A stretch of DNA of 64,000 bases from Segetibacter aerophilus (GCF_007991655.1 NZ_BJYT01000001.1:248001-312000); one strand, 5' to 3'; positions 54,514 to 63,833 are shown, counted from the stretch's first letter. A program made the numbers and translations. The notes: generated by a model from the sequence alone, not told the origin.

Positions 54514-55389
54514 TTATTCCTCCGTAAACTTCAAAATATCATCCATTGACTTCAACAGCCGAACGTTCGAGGGAACATGGGTTATTTGTCGCACCAGCAT
54601 TCCTGACATAACTATTTTCTTCTCAGGAAACAATTTGCTGATTTCTTTCACATAATCCTGTGCATGTTTATTTGTTAGGTTGGTAACAAGATGAAACAGC
54701 ATGTGGTCGAAGCTTTTGTTTTGTCTAAAAGTGTCTATAGCATCTAAAGGCACGTTGCTCCCGAAATAGGTTACCTTATTCTTGTTCTTTCTGAGTAAAT
54801 AATAAATAAACTGTAAAGGCAGCTCATGATGTTCTTTCTCTGGAGCAAATAATACAATGTGTTTTTTGTTTGTTTCCTTTATTACAGGCAAACTGTCAAT
54901 TGCTACGGCAAGCTTTCTTCTGATAATATTGCTTGTAAAATGCTCCTGCGCGGGAATCACATGATCCGTGAGCCATAGAACGCCAATCTTATCCTGGAAG
55001 GGATGGATGATTTTCAATATTGTATTTTCTGTGCCAACAACCTTCAAAGCTTCCTGGAATGTTCGCTCAAACCTTTCTTCATCCAGGTCGATCGATGCCT
55101 CCAGCAATTCTTTTATATAATATTCATTTCCGTTTTCAAGCGGCAGACCTTCCATCGCTTTCACCCTGATCTCATCCCCATTGAATGAAGCAATTTTAGA
55201 AATCTTAATGCCGCCATGATATAGATAGGAAATGCGTAAGATCTGCTTCAGGTTTTCATTATCATAGTAGCGGTGATTACTATCCTTTCTTTGCGGTACT
55301 GCAATGCCATAACGTTGCTCCCATATCCGCCATGTGTGAGCTTTTATTCCGCTTAGGTTTTCAATATCCTTTATTGTAAACTGGTTCAT
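54514..55389 (-). CDS. MerR-family regulator with CarH-like B12-binding domain
   Basis: 291 residues from ATG at 55387-55389 (MNQFTIKDIENLSGIKAHTW). N-terminal MerR HTH (residues 1-70, IWEQRYGI and NHRYYD), then a B12-binding helical bundle containing W139-x9-E149-H150, the motif by which CarH senses adenosylcobalamin and light, then a Rossmann B12 domain from about 175 with ExHxxP (E186, H188, P191), where H188 is the candidate lower ligand (the usual G is replaced by P). It could repress genes in the dark and release them in light or without cobalamin. It is divergent from lepB. Confidence 0.85.
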   Translation of the reverse strand: MNQFTIKDIENLSGIKAHTWRIWEQRYGIAVPQRKDSNHRYYDNENLKQILRISYLYHGGIKISKIASFNGDEIRVKAMEGLPLENGNEYYIKELLEASIDLDEERFERTFQEALKVVGTENTILKIIHPFQDKIGVLWLTDHVIPAQEHFTSNIIRRKLAVAIDSLPVIKETNKKHIVLFAPEKEHHELPLQFIYYLLRKNKNKVTYFGSNVPLDAIDTFRQNKSFDHMLFHLVTNLTNKHAQDYVKEISKLFPEKKIVMSGMLVRQITHVPSNVRLLKSMDDILKFTEE

Positions 55390-55489
55390 TCTGCTTATAA
55401 AGATAATTATCTCTTTTAGTCGTATCAAAATCAATTAGATGCAGTGGCGTGTTTTGTTTTTATTTAAGAAAACTTTTCAAAAACGTCCT

Positions 55490-55518
55490 TTGCAGCCAAT
55501 TTTATAATGGTACATTTG
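55490..55518 (+). promoter_or_regulatory. Candidate promoter of lepB
   Basis: TTG at 55490-55492, an 18-nt spacer, and TACATTTG at 55511-55518, an exact TAnnTTTG match. The ATG of lepB is at 55538, about 13 nt after the expected start point. It lies in the spacer shared with the divergent MerR/B12 regulator. Confidence 0.6.
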
Positions 55519-55537
55519 CCACCATCAAAAACTACTT

Positions 55538-57043
55538 ATGGGTTGGTTCATTTTTGTGATATACATAATAGGATGGCATATAGGCATGTATGGGATGTTT
55601 AAGAAAGCCGGCATTGAACCATGGAAAGCACTGATCCCCTTTTACAACACTTGGTGCATTGTTAATAAAACAAACATCCGCAAAATCTGGTTCTGGCTCC
55701 AATTTATTCCCATTGCCGGACAGTTTATTACAATATGGATCACTATCATTTTTGTAATGCATTTTGGTAGATTTTCTCTCCTTCATCATATAGCAACGGT
55801 TTTCTTCCCCTTTATTTACTTTCCCTATTTAGGCTACTCCAAAACTGAAAGATATGCGGGTCATGAGGTAGTAAAACGCTATCATAAAAGCGCCGCAAGA
55901 GAATGGATCGATGCTGCCGTGTTTGCCGTAGTAGCTGCTACCATCATAAGGACTTTTGTGTTTGAAGCTTATACGATCCCAACGGAAAGCATGGAAAAAA
56001 CGTTGCTAGTAAACGACTTCCTGTTTGTAAATAAGATGAGCTATGGACCTCGCATTCCGCAAACGCCCATTTCTTTTCCGTTTGTTCACAACATCATGCC
56101 TTTTAGTACCACAATGCCTTCTTATACAACTCTTGTACAACTTCCATACAAGCGTTTGCCGGGTTTCCAGGAGGTTAAGAGGAACGACGTTGTAGTATTT
56201 AATTTCCCTGCGGGAGATACCATTATCAACCTTCCCGAATTTGGCTCGAAGGTTTTGTATTATGATGTTCTGAGAACGCAGTACAAAGGCAACAGGGACG
56301 CTTTAATGGCAGAGTATCCAATCCATGTTCACCCAATGGATAAAACTGACAATTACATTAAACGGTGTATAGCAATAGGTGGTGATACGTTACTAATTCG
56401 TGATGGCCGTGTTTTTATAAGTGGCAAAGCTTCGCCTATTCCCGTAGCATCTCAGACGGAATACATTGTTGAAACAAACGGGCAGCCTTTCAACGACGAA
56501 TTTCTGCAAACTTCACTACACATTAATTCTGAAGAACCTAAAGACCAGATTTACGCTTACCAGGGGAAAGCCAATTCTTATGTTCTCAATATGACACCTT
56601 CTGAAGCGGAGTTGGTTAAAAAACAACCGAATTTTAAAAGCATTGATTTTGCCTATATAAACAATCCGGGCACGACCTTTCCGTACAGTGCAAATAATCT
56701 TTGGTCGCCCGATAACTTCGGTCCTATCTATGTTCCTGCAAAAGGAAGTACGATTACCCTGACTCCTGAAAATATTGACATTTATCGCAGGCTCATCATT
56801 ACCTATGAGGGAAATAAATTGGAAGAGCGTGATGGCAAGTTTTTCATAAATGGACAACAGACCAATACCTATAAGTGCAAGTTTAACTATTATTGGATGA
56901 TGGGTGACAACCGTCACCGCAGCCAGGATAGTCGTTACTGGGGTTTTGTTCCTGAGACAAATATCGTAGGTAAGGCTTCGCTGATTTGGTTTAGTTGGGA
57001 AAACGGCCCGCGTTGGAACCGTTTGTTTAAGAGCATTAAATAA
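55538..57043 (+). CDS. lepB: Signal peptidase I with long N-terminal membrane extension
   Basis: 501 residues, much larger than proteobacterial or Gram-positive forms. The N-terminal 110 residues are a DUF5684-like membrane segment (about residues 3-20, 55-73 and 85-100). The catalytic domain follows with S151 in IPTESMEKTLL and the lysine near residue 275 in DNYIKRCIAIGGD, then GDNRHRSQDSRYWG. It removes signal peptides from exported proteins at the outer face of the inner membrane. The first ATG of the frame is at 55538, 20 nt after a -7 box match. Confidence 0.93.
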   Translation: MGWFIFVIYIIGWHIGMYGMFKKAGIEPWKALIPFYNTWCIVNKTNIRKIWFWLQFIPIAGQFITIWITIIFVMHFGRFSLLHHIATVFFPFIYFPYLGYSKTERYAGHEVVKRYHKSAAREWIDAAVFAVVAATIIRTFVFEAYTIPTESMEKTLLVNDFLFVNKMSYGPRIPQTPISFPFVHNIMPFSTTMPSYTTLVQLPYKRLPGFQEVKRNDVVVFNFPAGDTIINLPEFGSKVLYYDVLRTQYKGNRDALMAEYPIHVHPMDKTDNYIKRCIAIGGDTLLIRDGRVFISGKASPIPVASQTEYIVETNGQPFNDEFLQTSLHINSEEPKDQIYAYQGKANSYVLNMTPSEAELVKKQPNFKSIDFAYINNPGTTFPYSANNLWSPDNFGPIYVPAKGSTITLTPENIDIYRRLIITYEGNKLEERDGKFFINGQQTNTYKCKFNYYWMMGDNRHRSQDSRYWGFVPETNIVGKASLIWFSWENGPRWNRLFKSIK

Positions 57044-57061
57044 AATATCTTTATTCATACC

Positions 57062-57093
57062 AATCCTTCCCGTTTTAGCGGGAAGGATTTTTT
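57062..57093 (+). terminator. Terminator after lepB
   Basis: AATCCTTCCCG (57062-57072) and CGGGAAGGATT (57079-57089) form an 11-bp stem around TTTTAG, followed by a T-run to 57093. It lies 18 bp after the lepB stop. Confidence 0.9.
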
Positions 57094-57109
57094 GTCTAAA
57101 TAATTATCG

Positions 57110-57604
57110 ATGAAGAAACAAGATTATACGTTTTCGTTTGAAGTGTACGACTCAATCGACGAACTGGAAGAGCACGATGCCTGGTTACTAAGTGAAGCCC
57201 GCCAGGTGACTCAACATGCGTACGCGCCCTATTCTCATTTCCAGGTGGGAGCTATCGCCCGACTGGATAATGGAGAAATTGTAGCTGGAAGCAACCAGGA
57301 GAATGCAAGTTTCCCTGTTGGTCTTTGTGCAGAAAGAGTGTTGCTCGCTTCAGCTGCATCTCTGTTTCCGAAGGTGCCGATAGAGACAATAGCCATCAGT
57401 TATCACAATGAAAATGGTGAAAGCAATCATCCTATTTCTCCCTGCGGTATGTGCCGTCAGAGTTTGCTCGAATACGAGTCAAGGGTGAATCATCCTATCA
57501 GGGTAATCTTAGGAGGGCTTGAAGGAAAAGTCTACATCATAGACAAAGCAGCGATGCTGCTTCCGCTCAGCTTTACCGCGGAGGATTTAAGTTCACCCGC
57601 TTAA
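57110..57604 (+). CDS. cdd: Cytidine deaminase
   Basis: 164 residues. It converts cytidine and deoxycytidine to uridine and deoxyuridine in pyrimidine salvage. Zinc ligands lie in GLCAERVLLASA (with the catalytic E) and PCGMCRQ. The N-terminal tail of about 28 residues (DYTFSFEVYDSIDELEEHD) before HAYAPYSHFQVGA is a little longer than in the homotetrameric family. The stop codon overlaps the stop of the convergent neighbour by 2 bp. Confidence 0.93.
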   Translation: MKKQDYTFSFEVYDSIDELEEHDAWLLSEARQVTQHAYAPYSHFQVGAIARLDNGEIVAGSNQENASFPVGLCAERVLLASAASLFPKVPIETIAISYHNENGESNHPISPCGMCRQSLLEYESRVNHPIRVILGGLEGKVYIIDKAAMLLPLSFTAEDLSSPA

Positions 57605-58062
57605 TATTCAATACTTGCCTGCGAGGGGAGCAACTCATTTTGTTGTTTAATAATGGTTTTAAAAGCCAGCGCTTTAACTGTTTTTTTGTCTCCAAAACAA
57701 CCCCATAGTACAGTTACCTCCGTGTTGTCGTTAGTGAATTTCCGCGCAATACTTTCCGGAATTTTTGTCTTTTTCTCTTTTAGTGCCTGGAAAGCATATA
57801 ACCGTACAATCGCGCTCTTGCTTTCTTCTGCAAGTTTTAAAAGCTGTTCTTCTGTTGCAATAGACTTCAGTTTTTCAAATAGTTCCAATTGTTTAGAGTA
57901 GGACCCGAAGTATCCGATTGAATACGATCTTTCGTACACGTCGTTCCGTGCCATCTCACCTACAACAATTTTAATGGTGTCGTCTTTATTATTTTGACCA
58001 AATGAAATAAGGTGTATAAAAGTCGAAATGATAGCAAGTAATAAAATTTTAGACAGTTTCAT
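57601..58062 (-). CDS. Secreted HEAT-like hypothetical protein
   Basis: 153 residues from ATG at 58060-58062, which gives a signal peptide (MKLSKILLLAIISTFIHLISFG). The frame is open further upstream to 58152 but that part lacks features. The mature part is helical; EEQLLKLAEESKSAIVRLYAFQAL resembles a HEAT-like repeat. No family was recognised with certainty. Convergent with cdd, the two stop codons overlapping. Confidence 0.6.
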   Translation of the reverse strand: MKLSKILLLAIISTFIHLISFGQNNKDDTIKIVVGEMARNDVYERSYSIGYFGSYSKQLELFEKLKSIATEEQLLKLAEESKSAIVRLYAFQALKEKKTKIPESIARKFTNDNTEVTVLWGCFGDKKTVKALAFKTIIKQQNELLPSQASIEY

Positions 58063-58201
58063 CTTGTACCGTTTTTTTAAATGATGCATTTTAAAAAGGG
58101 ATTGCATAAATTTTTTTGCTGTTTTTGAATTTCTGTATCCAAAACTTTCCAAGCTGCAGGGGGTTGTGGCATAAGTTTTTAATGAATGCGAAAAAGATAT
58201 T

Positions 58202-58672
58202 ATGGAACCTACACAGACAACAATTGGAATTTTAAATGACCTGATTGAAATTAATAATGATAGGATAATTGGCTACGAAAAAGCAATCCAGGAATTAAAA
58301 GATGGAGATGATGAATTGAAAGTTTTGTTTGCCACAATGATAGATGAAAGCAGGCAGGTAAGAATGGCCCTTGGTACAGAAGTGCAGGCATTGGGCGGAG
58401 AAATGGAATCTGGTACATCTACCACCAACAGTGGAAAAATTTACAAAGCCTGGATGGACGTAAAAGCAGTTTTCAGCGGTCACGATAGAAAAACTGTTTT
58501 AAATAATTGTGAGTTTGGTGAAGACGCAGCTCAAAAAGCCTACGATGCAGCTTTACTGTCCGAGGATTTACCGGCATATTTACGGGAAATGGTTTCTAAA
58601 CAAAAGCACATTCTTAAAAGATCACACGATGAAATAAAATCTTTGCGTGACCAGGAGAGGGCTCGGTCTTAA
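58202..58672 (+). CDS. PA2169 family (DUF2383) four-helix-bundle protein
   Basis: 156 residues, all helical. It contains the DUF2383/PA2169 pattern: ILNDLIEINNDRIIGYEKAIQEL, then SRQVRMALGTEVQALGGE, then KAYDAALLSEDLPAYLREMVSKQ. This is a ferritin-like four-helix bundle. The function is unknown; members are often stress- or stationary-phase linked. The gene ends at a hairpin terminator. Confidence 0.85.
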   Translation: MEPTQTTIGILNDLIEINNDRIIGYEKAIQELKDGDDELKVLFATMIDESRQVRMALGTEVQALGGEMESGTSTTNSGKIYKAWMDVKAVFSGHDRKTVLNNCEFGEDAAQKAYDAALLSEDLPAYLREMVSKQKHILKRSHDEIKSLRDQERARS

Positions 58673-58697
58673 GACAAGTTAACAGCGAATATTACTT

Positions 58698-58732
58698 AAT
58701 AGCCAACCAGCAACACCGGTTGGCTATTTATT
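58698..58732 (+). terminator. Terminator after the PA2169-family gene
   Basis: AATAGCCAACC (58698-58708) and GGTTGGCTATT (58718-58728) form an 11-bp stem around a 9-nt loop, followed by a T-rich tail. It lies between convergent genes. Confidence 0.8.
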
Positions 58733-58773
58733 TTCAGGAGAGCCGGTTTCCCTCCTGTAATGGTAACGTCATC

Positions 58774-59841
58774 TCATTTTTCTGTAATGATATTTTCCTC
58801 CACTCCTGCGGGATTGAAAGTTATTTCAACATCAGTTTCGGGGTAAGATACACAGGTAAGTATAAGGCCATCCGCGAGATCTTTTGGCGTAAGTACATCA
58901 TTGATTGTCATCTTTACACTTCCGGTTGTACACCGCGCAGTGCATGTACTGCATCTGCCTCCGCGACAACTATATGGTAGTTGGATATGATGTTTCAAGC
59001 CGACCTCAAGCATGTTGTTAGGATAAGCGACTTCAATGTGATACTTCTTATGGTGATAGTTGATAGTAACTTTGTGAGGTGTTTTGTCAGCCATAAAAGG
59101 TGGCGGTGGGGCAGTGGCAAAAAAATTTTCCCGCTTGATCAGCTCTTGACTGTATTTCATCACTTTCAATGTAAACTCAGCCATTCTCATAAATGACTCG
59201 GGTCCGCAGAGATAAAATTTTACGAAAGAGGTATGAAGGTTTTCGAGCAATATTTTTTCCAGCAGGTTATTATTTAACCTTTGCGATGGTTTCTTGTGAT
59301 CTGCAGGTTGACTGAAAATTTCCTTTAAAGAAAAAGTTCCGGCGAATGTCTTTTCTAATTGTAATAACTCATTCCTGAAGATGCTATCCTTTTCACTATG
59401 ACTTTGATAGATTAGCAGCACTTGAGTTTTCGGAAAATGATGAAGCAGATGTTTAATTAGAGAAAAGACCGGGGTGATGCCACTTCCTGCTGCAATAAAA
59501 ACTGCCACCTGGCTTTCAGCTTTTTCAATCGTAAATCTTCCGCTTGGGGGGAGGCTCGTTACGATGTCCTTCACTTTTAATTGATCAAATAAGTAACGGC
59601 TCAGTTCCCCGTTTTCAATTCTTTTAATAGTAAAGAAAAAGTTATTATCAACACCGGGAGTAGAGCTGATGGAGTAGGAACGGCGGATCTCCTTGTTATG
59701 AAGCGTGACCAATAAAGTGAGGAACTGGCCAGCTCTGTATTCTATATTTCGTTTGTTTATTTCTTCTACAAAAAACGTCTTACTTTCTGCCGTTTCCTGT
59801 CTTATGTTAGTTATCCTTAATTGTAGATGTTCCATTGTCAT
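58774..59841 (-). CDS. Ferredoxin-NADP reductase-like flavoprotein with C-terminal [2Fe-2S] domain
   Basis: 355 residues (a start at the third codon is also possible). Domains in order: FAD-binding beta-barrel with RRSYSISS (about 55-62), NAD(P)-binding domain with AAGSGITPVFSLI near residue 118, and a plant-type [2Fe-2S] ferredoxin domain (about 268-350) with CRGGRCSTC and LTC. The order is that of PaaE-type and hydroxylase reductases that pass electrons from NAD(P)H to an oxygenase. No oxygenase is nearby. Confidence 0.87.
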   Translation of the reverse strand: MTMEHLQLRITNIRQETAESKTFFVEEINKRNIEYRAGQFLTLLVTLHNKEIRRSYSISSTPGVDNNFFFTIKRIENGELSRYLFDQLKVKDIVTSLPPSGRFTIEKAESQVAVFIAAGSGITPVFSLIKHLLHHFPKTQVLLIYQSHSEKDSIFRNELLQLEKTFAGTFSLKEIFSQPADHKKPSQRLNNNLLEKILLENLHTSFVKFYLCGPESFMRMAEFTLKVMKYSQELIKRENFFATAPPPPFMADKTPHKVTINYHHKKYHIEVAYPNNMLEVGLKHHIQLPYSCRGGRCSTCTARCTTGSVKMTINDVLTPKDLADGLILTCVSYPETDVEITFNPAGVEENIITEK

Positions 59842-59921
59842 TCATCTTATTAATTACCTGCTGTTCATTCAGTTCATATTTTCCTTCATCTACAGTTGCT
59901 ATCTATACTGTCAATCACTCA

Positions 59922-60416
59922 TCAAAATAAAGTCTGTACTCCATTGGCAAACTTATTTTCATGGTCAAGCAGCCATTTCTTTCTCCATAATCCTCCTGCA
60001 TACCCCACCAGCGATTGATTGCTTCCAATAACCCGGTGACACGGAACAACAATGCAAACATGATTCTTTCCATTACTTGCGGCAGCGGCCCGAATGCAAT
60101 TAGGATCGCCGAGACGTTTTGCAAGTGTCATATAACTAATCGTTTTTCCAAATTCTATATTCAGCAGTTCACCCCATACTTTGCTTTGAAAGTCAGTTCC
60201 TTTCTGGTGAACAGGCATATCAAATGACAGGCGCTTTCCGTTAAAGTATTCTATCAGCTCCTCTATACATTGATGTAACAAAGGGTGATCGCTAGTGGTA
60301 TTTACAGGAGTGTTTTGTTCATCGATAAATGAAATCTCTGTAATGTAATGTTCGGTACCGGCTACCTTTAAAAGGCCCAAAGGAGATTGATAATATGTAA
60401 AGTTGATCTCACTCAT
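59922..60416 (-). CDS. ogt: Methylated-DNA-protein-cysteine methyltransferase
   Basis: 164 residues. The active-site motif VVPCHRVIGS gives the acceptor cysteine, followed by SLVGYAGGLWRKKWLL. It removes the methyl group from O6-methylguanine in DNA in a suicide reaction. It lacks an Ada-type N-terminal regulatory domain. The ATG directly abuts the stop codon of the upstream csaA-like gene, so the two form an operon. Confidence 0.93.
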   Translation of the reverse strand: MSEINFTYYQSPLGLLKVAGTEHYITEISFIDEQNTPVNTTSDHPLLHQCIEELIEYFNGKRLSFDMPVHQKGTDFQSKVWGELLNIEFGKTISYMTLAKRLGDPNCIRAAAASNGKNHVCIVVPCHRVIGSNQSLVGYAGGLWRKKWLLDHENKFANGVQTLF

Positions 60417-60746
60417 TTAGCCTATTTTTTTTCCGTTTTCGACAGTTCTTTCCGGTTGTAGTAAAATGACGTCGTTGTTCGCATCGTACACACCAAGCAC
60501 AAGACATTCGCTATAAAAATTGGCAATTTGTTTTGGAGGAAAGTTTACGACAGCGACGATCTGTTGGCCCAGCAATTGCTCTTTCGTGTAATGAGTGGTA
60601 ATTTGCGCAGAGGAATGTTTTATACCCGATGGCCCAAAGTCAATCTTCAATTGATAGGCCGGCTTTCGGGCCTTTGGAAAATCGTTAACTTCGACAATTG
60701 TTCCTGTTCGAATGTTAACTTTTTCGAATTCTTCCCATGAAATCAT
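60417..60746 (-). CDS. csaA: CsaA-type tRNA-binding domain protein
   Basis: 109 residues from ATG at 60744-60746. It is a single OB-fold tRNA-binding domain: FEKVNIRTGTIVEVNDFPKARKPAYQLKIDFG, then SSAQITTHYT and VNFPPKQIANFYSECLVLG, the dimer signature of CsaA. CsaA is a chaperone-like protein in some bacteria. The frame is open to 60857, but that extension overlaps the divergent osmC-like gene in antisense and lacks features. Confidence 0.87.
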   Translation of the reverse strand: MISWEEFEKVNIRTGTIVEVNDFPKARKPAYQLKIDFGPSGIKHSSAQITTHYTKEQLLGQQIVAVVNFPPKQIANFYSECLVLGVYDANNDVILLQPERTVENGKKIG

Positions 60747-60788
60747 TGAAACCAATTTTTTAAAAATCAAATCTAAACAACAAAAAGT

Positions 60789-61202
60789 ATGAAAAGAAAT
60801 GCAACTGCCGTTTGGAACGGTTCCGGTAAAGAAGGTAAAGGAACGCTTAGTACTCAAAGTACAACATTAAGCAGCACCCAATATTCTTACAAGTCACGCT
60901 TCGAAGAGGGCGTGGGAACAAATCCTGAAGAACTTATGGCAGCCGCTCACGCAGGATGTTTTACTATGAAGCTCAGTTTTGTTTTAGGCGAAGCTGGTTT
61001 TACCCCTGAAAAGATTGAAACTACGTGTGCTATCGCTCTCGAAAACGGAGTTATAACAACTTCGGAGTTAAGAGTTACTGCTACAATACCTGGTATCAGC
61101 GAAGAGGAATTTCAAAAATGCGCTGAGAATGCAAAGGAAAATTGCCCTGTAAGCAAAGCTTATAGCGCTCTAAATATTACTATGGAAGCCAAACTAGGAT
61201 AA
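60789..61202 (+). CDS. OsmC family peroxiredoxin
   Basis: 137 residues. Two reactive cysteines are seen in AAHAGCFTMKLSF and ENCPVSKAY, at the family spacing. It reduces organic hydroperoxides with dithiol electron donors. The N-terminal TAVWNGSGKEGKGTLSTQST is the OsmC rather than Ohr type. It is divergent from csaA with a 42-bp spacer. Confidence 0.9.
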   Translation: MKRNATAVWNGSGKEGKGTLSTQSTTLSSTQYSYKSRFEEGVGTNPEELMAAAHAGCFTMKLSFVLGEAGFTPEKIETTCAIALENGVITTSELRVTATIPGISEEEFQKCAENAKENCPVSKAYSALNITMEAKLG

Positions 61203-61306
61203 GAATTTTTGTGGAATTAGCATTGGAAGCTTTGCGATTTGTGGTTACTGCTTCCGCTGCTAATTCCACTTTAATAAATATTATCTTGCTGCTATAAACA
61301 TCCTGG

Positions 61307-62335
61307 ATGCTCTCTACAATCTTCAAAGCAGCTTTCTTAATTGTTGGACTTAACGTTATAGCTGCTTCTGCCCAAACCAGTAATATTTTTGATTCAAATT
61401 TCGTAAAGCCTCGCTGCAGGGTTATTATCGATAACGACTTTAGCGGCGATCCTGATGGGTTGTTTCAGCTGGTACATCATTTATTATCCCCCTCCGTAGA
61501 CATCAGGGCTGTTATCGGCTCCCATCTAAATGCTCGTGATGGTTTCGACAACTCGAAAACACAAGCCGATAACGCGGCAAAACAAGCACTCGAAATTATA
61601 AGGTTGGTAAAACCTTCGTCTAACATACCGGTCATTGCGGGATCAAATACAGCAATGATTAATGATAGCACGCCGGTGAAAAGTGAAGCGGTACAATTCA
61701 TCATCAAAGAAGCAATGCGTGCTGATACTAAAAGCCCTTTGTATGTTGTTTGTGGTGCCGGCCTTACAGAAATTGCGAGCGCAGTATTGACGCAGCCGGA
61801 GATTGCGAAAAAAATAACACTCATTTGGATCGGCGGTCCCGAATACCTCGATCTTGCTTTTCCGCCACCTAATTATTCTTCTCCCGAGTATAACCTCAAC
61901 ATCGATATTAATGCTGCGAAAGTAGTTTTCAATAAGTCTTCAATCTCATTGTGGCAGGTTCCAAGAAATGCCTACCGCCAGTGTTTGTTATCGTATGCGC
62001 AGCTCCTGTATAACATCAAATCAAAAGGTGAAGTTGGAAAGTACTTAGCAGGAAAAATTGAAGCTATTATGAACAGGATTGGTAAGTTCGGGTTGAACAT
62101 TGGCGAGACGTACGTAATGGGTGATAGCCCTCTCGTATTGCTTACGGCTTTGCAATCTTCTTTTGAAGCTGATCCCTCGTCGAGCCGGTATGTAATAAAG
62201 CTGGCGCCGAGAATTAATGACAGAGGCGACTATGAGTTTAATGATAAGGGTCGAAACATAAGGGTATATGATTGGCTTGATACTAACCTAATGTTTAGTG
62301 ACTTCTTTGCGAAGCTTTCATTGTTTTCTAGATAA
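61307..62335 (+). CDS. Nucleoside hydrolase, secreted
   Basis: 342 residues. The N-terminus MLSTIFKAAFLIVGLNVIAASAQ is a signal peptide. The calcium-binding motif appears as IIDNDFSGDPDG, a variant of DxDxxxDD. Family enzymes hydrolyse the N-glycosidic bond of nucleosides; secreted Bacteroidota members may act on other glycosides. It is followed after 28 bp by the sulfatase gene, so the two probably form an operon. Confidence 0.85.
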   Translation: MLSTIFKAAFLIVGLNVIAASAQTSNIFDSNFVKPRCRVIIDNDFSGDPDGLFQLVHHLLSPSVDIRAVIGSHLNARDGFDNSKTQADNAAKQALEIIRLVKPSSNIPVIAGSNTAMINDSTPVKSEAVQFIIKEAMRADTKSPLYVVCGAGLTEIASAVLTQPEIAKKITLIWIGGPEYLDLAFPPPNYSSPEYNLNIDINAAKVVFNKSSISLWQVPRNAYRQCLLSYAQLLYNIKSKGEVGKYLAGKIEAIMNRIGKFGLNIGETYVMGDSPLVLLTALQSSFEADPSSSRYVIKLAPRINDRGDYEFNDKGRNIRVYDWLDTNLMFSDFFAKLSLFSR

Positions 62336-62363
62336 GTTTACCGTAACTGTAAATTTTTTAAAA

Positions 62364-63833
62364 ATGTCTGGTACTAGTTTGCAGGCTTTCCTCACAATTA
62401 TTCTGAGCGCTTTTTTGGTTAATGTTTCTGACGCACGACCAGGCAAGCAATCACGTCCCAATATTATTTTAATTGTATCAGACGATCATGGTCGTGAAGC
62501 TGTTGGTTGTTATGGGAATAAGGTCGTGAAAACACCCAACATAGATCGACTAGCTTCTGAAGGTACCCGCTTTTCAAACGCTTTCTGCACGGTGTCAAGT
62601 TGCAGCCCAAGTCGGTCCGCTATTCTCACAGGTATGCAAAGTCATTCAAACGGAATGTACGGTTTGGAGCACCAGGAGCATCATTTCAGTTCTTTCGATA
62701 AAATTCTTTCTCTGCCGGTGTTGCTTGAAAAGGCTGGTTATCGCACAGCCCGTATTGGCAAACTGCATGTAGCTCCGGAACCTGTTTATCATTTCCAAAA
62801 AGTTTTGCAGGAGGGAGCGGTTAACAACCCCGCGTCTATCGGAAGAAGCCCGGTAGAAATGGCCGATCTTTGTAGCCCAGTGTTTAGTGAGTCTTCTGAA
62901 CAACCTTTTTTTTTATATTATGCTACCGATGATCCCCATCGTAGTAACAGTGTGCTTGCGAATGGTACTCCGTTTTTTGATGGCTCCCGGCCAAATGCTT
63001 TTGGCAATCGAACGCAAGCCTATCCTATGGTCGTAGAAAACACCTTCAATCCTGCTAATGTAGTTGTACCATCTTTTTTACCTGATACCAGGGCTTGTCG
63101 CGAAGAGCTGGCGCAATATTACCAGGCAATTAGCAGGATGGACCAGGGCGTTGGTCGCCTCATTAGTAATTTAAAAGCTGCCGGTAAATATGAGCAAACG
63201 GTCATTATTTATATCTCTGATAACGGCTCACCCTTTCCTGGTTCAAAGACTAATCTTTACGAGCCTGGTATGAGGTTGCCTTGTATCGTTAAGCTACCAA
63301 ATGCTAGCAGGAAAAATTTTGTAAATGATGCCATGATTTCATGGGTTGACATAACTCCAACCATTTTAGATTTCGCTGACTTTACTGGTAGTATTAAACA
63401 ATTCCAGGGAAGATCTTTTAAAAACATAATAGAGCAGGAAACAGTGAAAGGATGGGATGAAGTATACGCATCGCACAGTTTTCATGAAGTGATGATGTAC
63501 TACCCCATGCGGGTATTACGTGAAAGACGTTATAAGCTCATTTATAATATCGCCTGGAAATTACAGTACCCAATGGCGCTTGATCTTTACCAATCTTACA
63601 CATGGCAAAGTATCACAAAAACTAAGAGCGGCAAGTTGGGACAAAGGACCGTTCAGTCTTACCTACAGCGCCCAAAGTTCGAGTTATATGATTTGGATAA
63701 GGACCCAAATGAATTGAACAACCTGGCTGATAATGTTGGTTACAAGCATGAATTAAAAAGAATGCAGGACAAGCTCAGACATTTCCAGGAAAGGACGCAC
63801 GATATGTGGCTTTCGAAATGGAATTATGAATGA
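62364..63833 (+). CDS. Type I sulfatase, secreted
   Basis: 489 residues from ATG at 62364, which gives a signal peptide (MSGTSLQAFLTIILSAFLVN). The sulfatase motif SCSPSRSAILTG (CxPSR) marks the cysteine converted to formylglycine. Metal ligands lie in IVSDDHGREA and ISDNGSPFPGSK. The sequence is closest to the heparan N-sulfatase-like branch. It needs a formylglycine-generating or anSME-type maturase, not present in this window. The substrate is unknown. Confidence 0.9.
   Translation: MSGTSLQAFLTIILSAFLVNVSDARPGKQSRPNIILIVSDDHGREAVGCYGNKVVKTPNIDRLASEGTRFSNAFCTVSSCSPSRSAILTGMQSHSNGMYGLEHQEHHFSSFDKILSLPVLLEKAGYRTARIGKLHVAPEPVYHFQKVLQEGAVNNPASIGRSPVEMADLCSPVFSESSEQPFFLYYATDDPHRSNSVLANGTPFFDGSRPNAFGNRTQAYPMVVENTFNPANVVVPSFLPDTRACREELAQYYQAISRMDQGVGRLISNLKAAGKYEQTVIIYISDNGSPFPGSKTNLYEPGMRLPCIVKLPNASRKNFVNDAMISWVDITPTILDFADFTGSIKQFQGRSFKNIIEQETVKGWDEVYASHSFHEVMMYYPMRVLRERRYKLIYNIAWKLQYPMALDLYQSYTWQSITKTKSGKLGQRTVQSYLQRPKFELYDLDKDPNELNNLADNVGYKHELKRMQDKLRHFQERTHDMWLSKWNYE

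Noticed and set aside
58774-59841. Ferredoxin reductase as the missing electron input for complex I
   Set aside because: It is 12 kb away on the opposite strand and has the layout of oxygenase reductases; nothing in the sequence links it to nuo.
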